Assembly: GCA_964535015.1 (NCBI GenBank)
Contig: CAZHRU010000122.1
Location: 1-6,270 of the forward strand
Origin: CAZDUS01 sp964535015
GTDB taxonomy: Bacteria; Verrucomicrobiota; Kiritimatiellia; CAIKKV01; CAITUY01
Length of the DNA stretch: 6,270 bases
Direction: 5' to 3'
Part shown: in pieces, positions 5,876 through 6,270 of the stretch
Layout: every line of letters begins with the position of its first letter
How positions within the stretch are numbered: position 1 is the first letter of the stretch
Position numbers and translations under genes: made by a program
Notes under the pieces: model-generated
Told to the model about the DNA's origin: nothing
What the model saw: the letters and a program-made list of their open reading frames with translations, nothing else
Databases searched by the model: none

Positions 5876-6270
5876 ATGCAGACCAGGAATCAGATGCTGG
5901 TGCCGATGGTGGTGGAACAGACGGGGCGTGGCGAACGCGCGTATGACATTTATTCGCGCCTGCTCAAGGATCGGATTATCTTCATCGGATCGGGGGTTGA
6001 TGATGATGTGGCGAACCTGATCATTGCGCAGATGCTGTTTCTCCAGAGTGAGGATGCGGAGAAGGATATCAGTTTATACATCAATTCGCCCGGCGGGTCG
6101 GTGACAGCCGGAATGGCGATTTACGACACGATGTTGTTTCTGAAGTGCGATGTGGCGACCTACTGTGTGGGCCAGGCGGCCAGCATGGGGGCGGTGTTGT
6201 TGGCGGCGGGGGCGCATGGCAAGCGGTTTGCCCTGCCCAATGCGCGGATCATGATCCACCAGCCCTGGGG
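5876..6270 (+). CDS. clpP: ATP-dependent Clp protease proteolytic subunit, N-terminal part (3' end cut by window)
   Basis: ClpP is the tetradecameric serine protease barrel that degrades proteins fed in by ClpX or ClpA. The frame is open from ATG 5876 to the window edge, 131 full codons of the usual 195-205. The translation has VPMVVEQTGRGERAYDIYSRLL (residues 9-30, in two overlapping blocks), INSPGGSVTAGMAIYD (69-84), the nucleophile motif GQAASMGA (99-106, Ser103) and RIMIHQPW (124-131, His128). The third catalytic residue, an Asp, lies past the edge. The six residues before MLVPMVVEQ look like a very short propeptide, compared with 14 in E. coli. The start is fixed by the Shine-Dalgarno sequence at 5861. 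It follows tig, as in many bacteria, so clpX is expected next. Confidence 0.97.
   Translation, partial: MQTRNQMLVPMVVEQTGRGERAYDIYSRLLKDRIIFIGSGVDDDVANLIIAQMLFLQSEDAEKDISLYINSPGGSVTAGMAIYDTMLFLKCDVATYCVGQAASMGAVLLAAGAHGKRFALPNARIMIHQPW

Noticed and set aside
5851..5946. Short 31-codon frame starting in the tig-clpP gap
   Set aside because: It lacks a ribosome-binding site of its own and overlaps clpP out of frame; the strong site at 5861 belongs to clpP.
1..6270. Search for CRISPR arrays, tRNA or rRNA genes, insertion sequences, toxin-antitoxin or defence genes
   Set aside because: No regularly spaced repeats, RNA gene signatures, transposase motifs or defence domains were seen by eye; nearly all bases belong to recognised housekeeping genes.

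Overview
The window is a compact stretch of housekeeping genes, all on the + strand and with high G+C. The genes read, in order: the 3' part of a secretin gene (outer-membrane ring protein of a type IV pilus or type II secretion machine), a free-standing 5'-3' exonuclease of the DNA polymerase I N-terminal family, coaE (dephospho-CoA kinase), rho (transcription terminator), tig (trigger factor) and the 5' part of clpP. The two outer genes are cut by the window edges. The sequence suggests a diderm bacterium. The secretin style (short N-domain leading into a secretin domain with a small-residue insert) and the long Gln/Gly/Arg-rich head on Rho fit a member of the PVC group (Verrucomicrobiota or Kiritimatiellota). 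That assignment is an inference from remembered family features, not a proven placement.

Layout: positions 2-1267 secretin; 1269-2138 exonuclease, starting one base after the secretin stop; 2139-2340 a less G+C-rich, apparently non-coding gap with a good sigma70-type promoter (exact TTGACA box, 18-base spacer, TATATA box) and a weak hairpin followed by six T; 2341-2931 coaE; 2933-4486 rho, one base after coaE, with its Shine-Dalgarno sequence inside the coaE end; 4503-5813 tig; 5876-6270 clpP behind a strong Shine-Dalgarno sequence. No gene-free stretch exceeds 300 bases.

The tight spacing suggests two transcription units: secretin plus exonuclease (the end of a pilus or secretion operon), then coaE-rho-tig-clpP from the promoter near 2176. 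Trigger factor and ClpP are the usual tig-clpP-clpX protein quality-control pair, so clpX is expected just past the right edge. CoaE finishes coenzyme A synthesis and Rho ends transcription; they share the transcript rather than a pathway.

I looked for an unusual or undescribed system and did not find one. The points worth a second look are modest: the disordered Rho extension, the polymerase-less exonuclease beside coaE, the coaE leader, a run of eight G in rho, an insert in the secretin, and a substitution in the trigger factor FKBP pocket.
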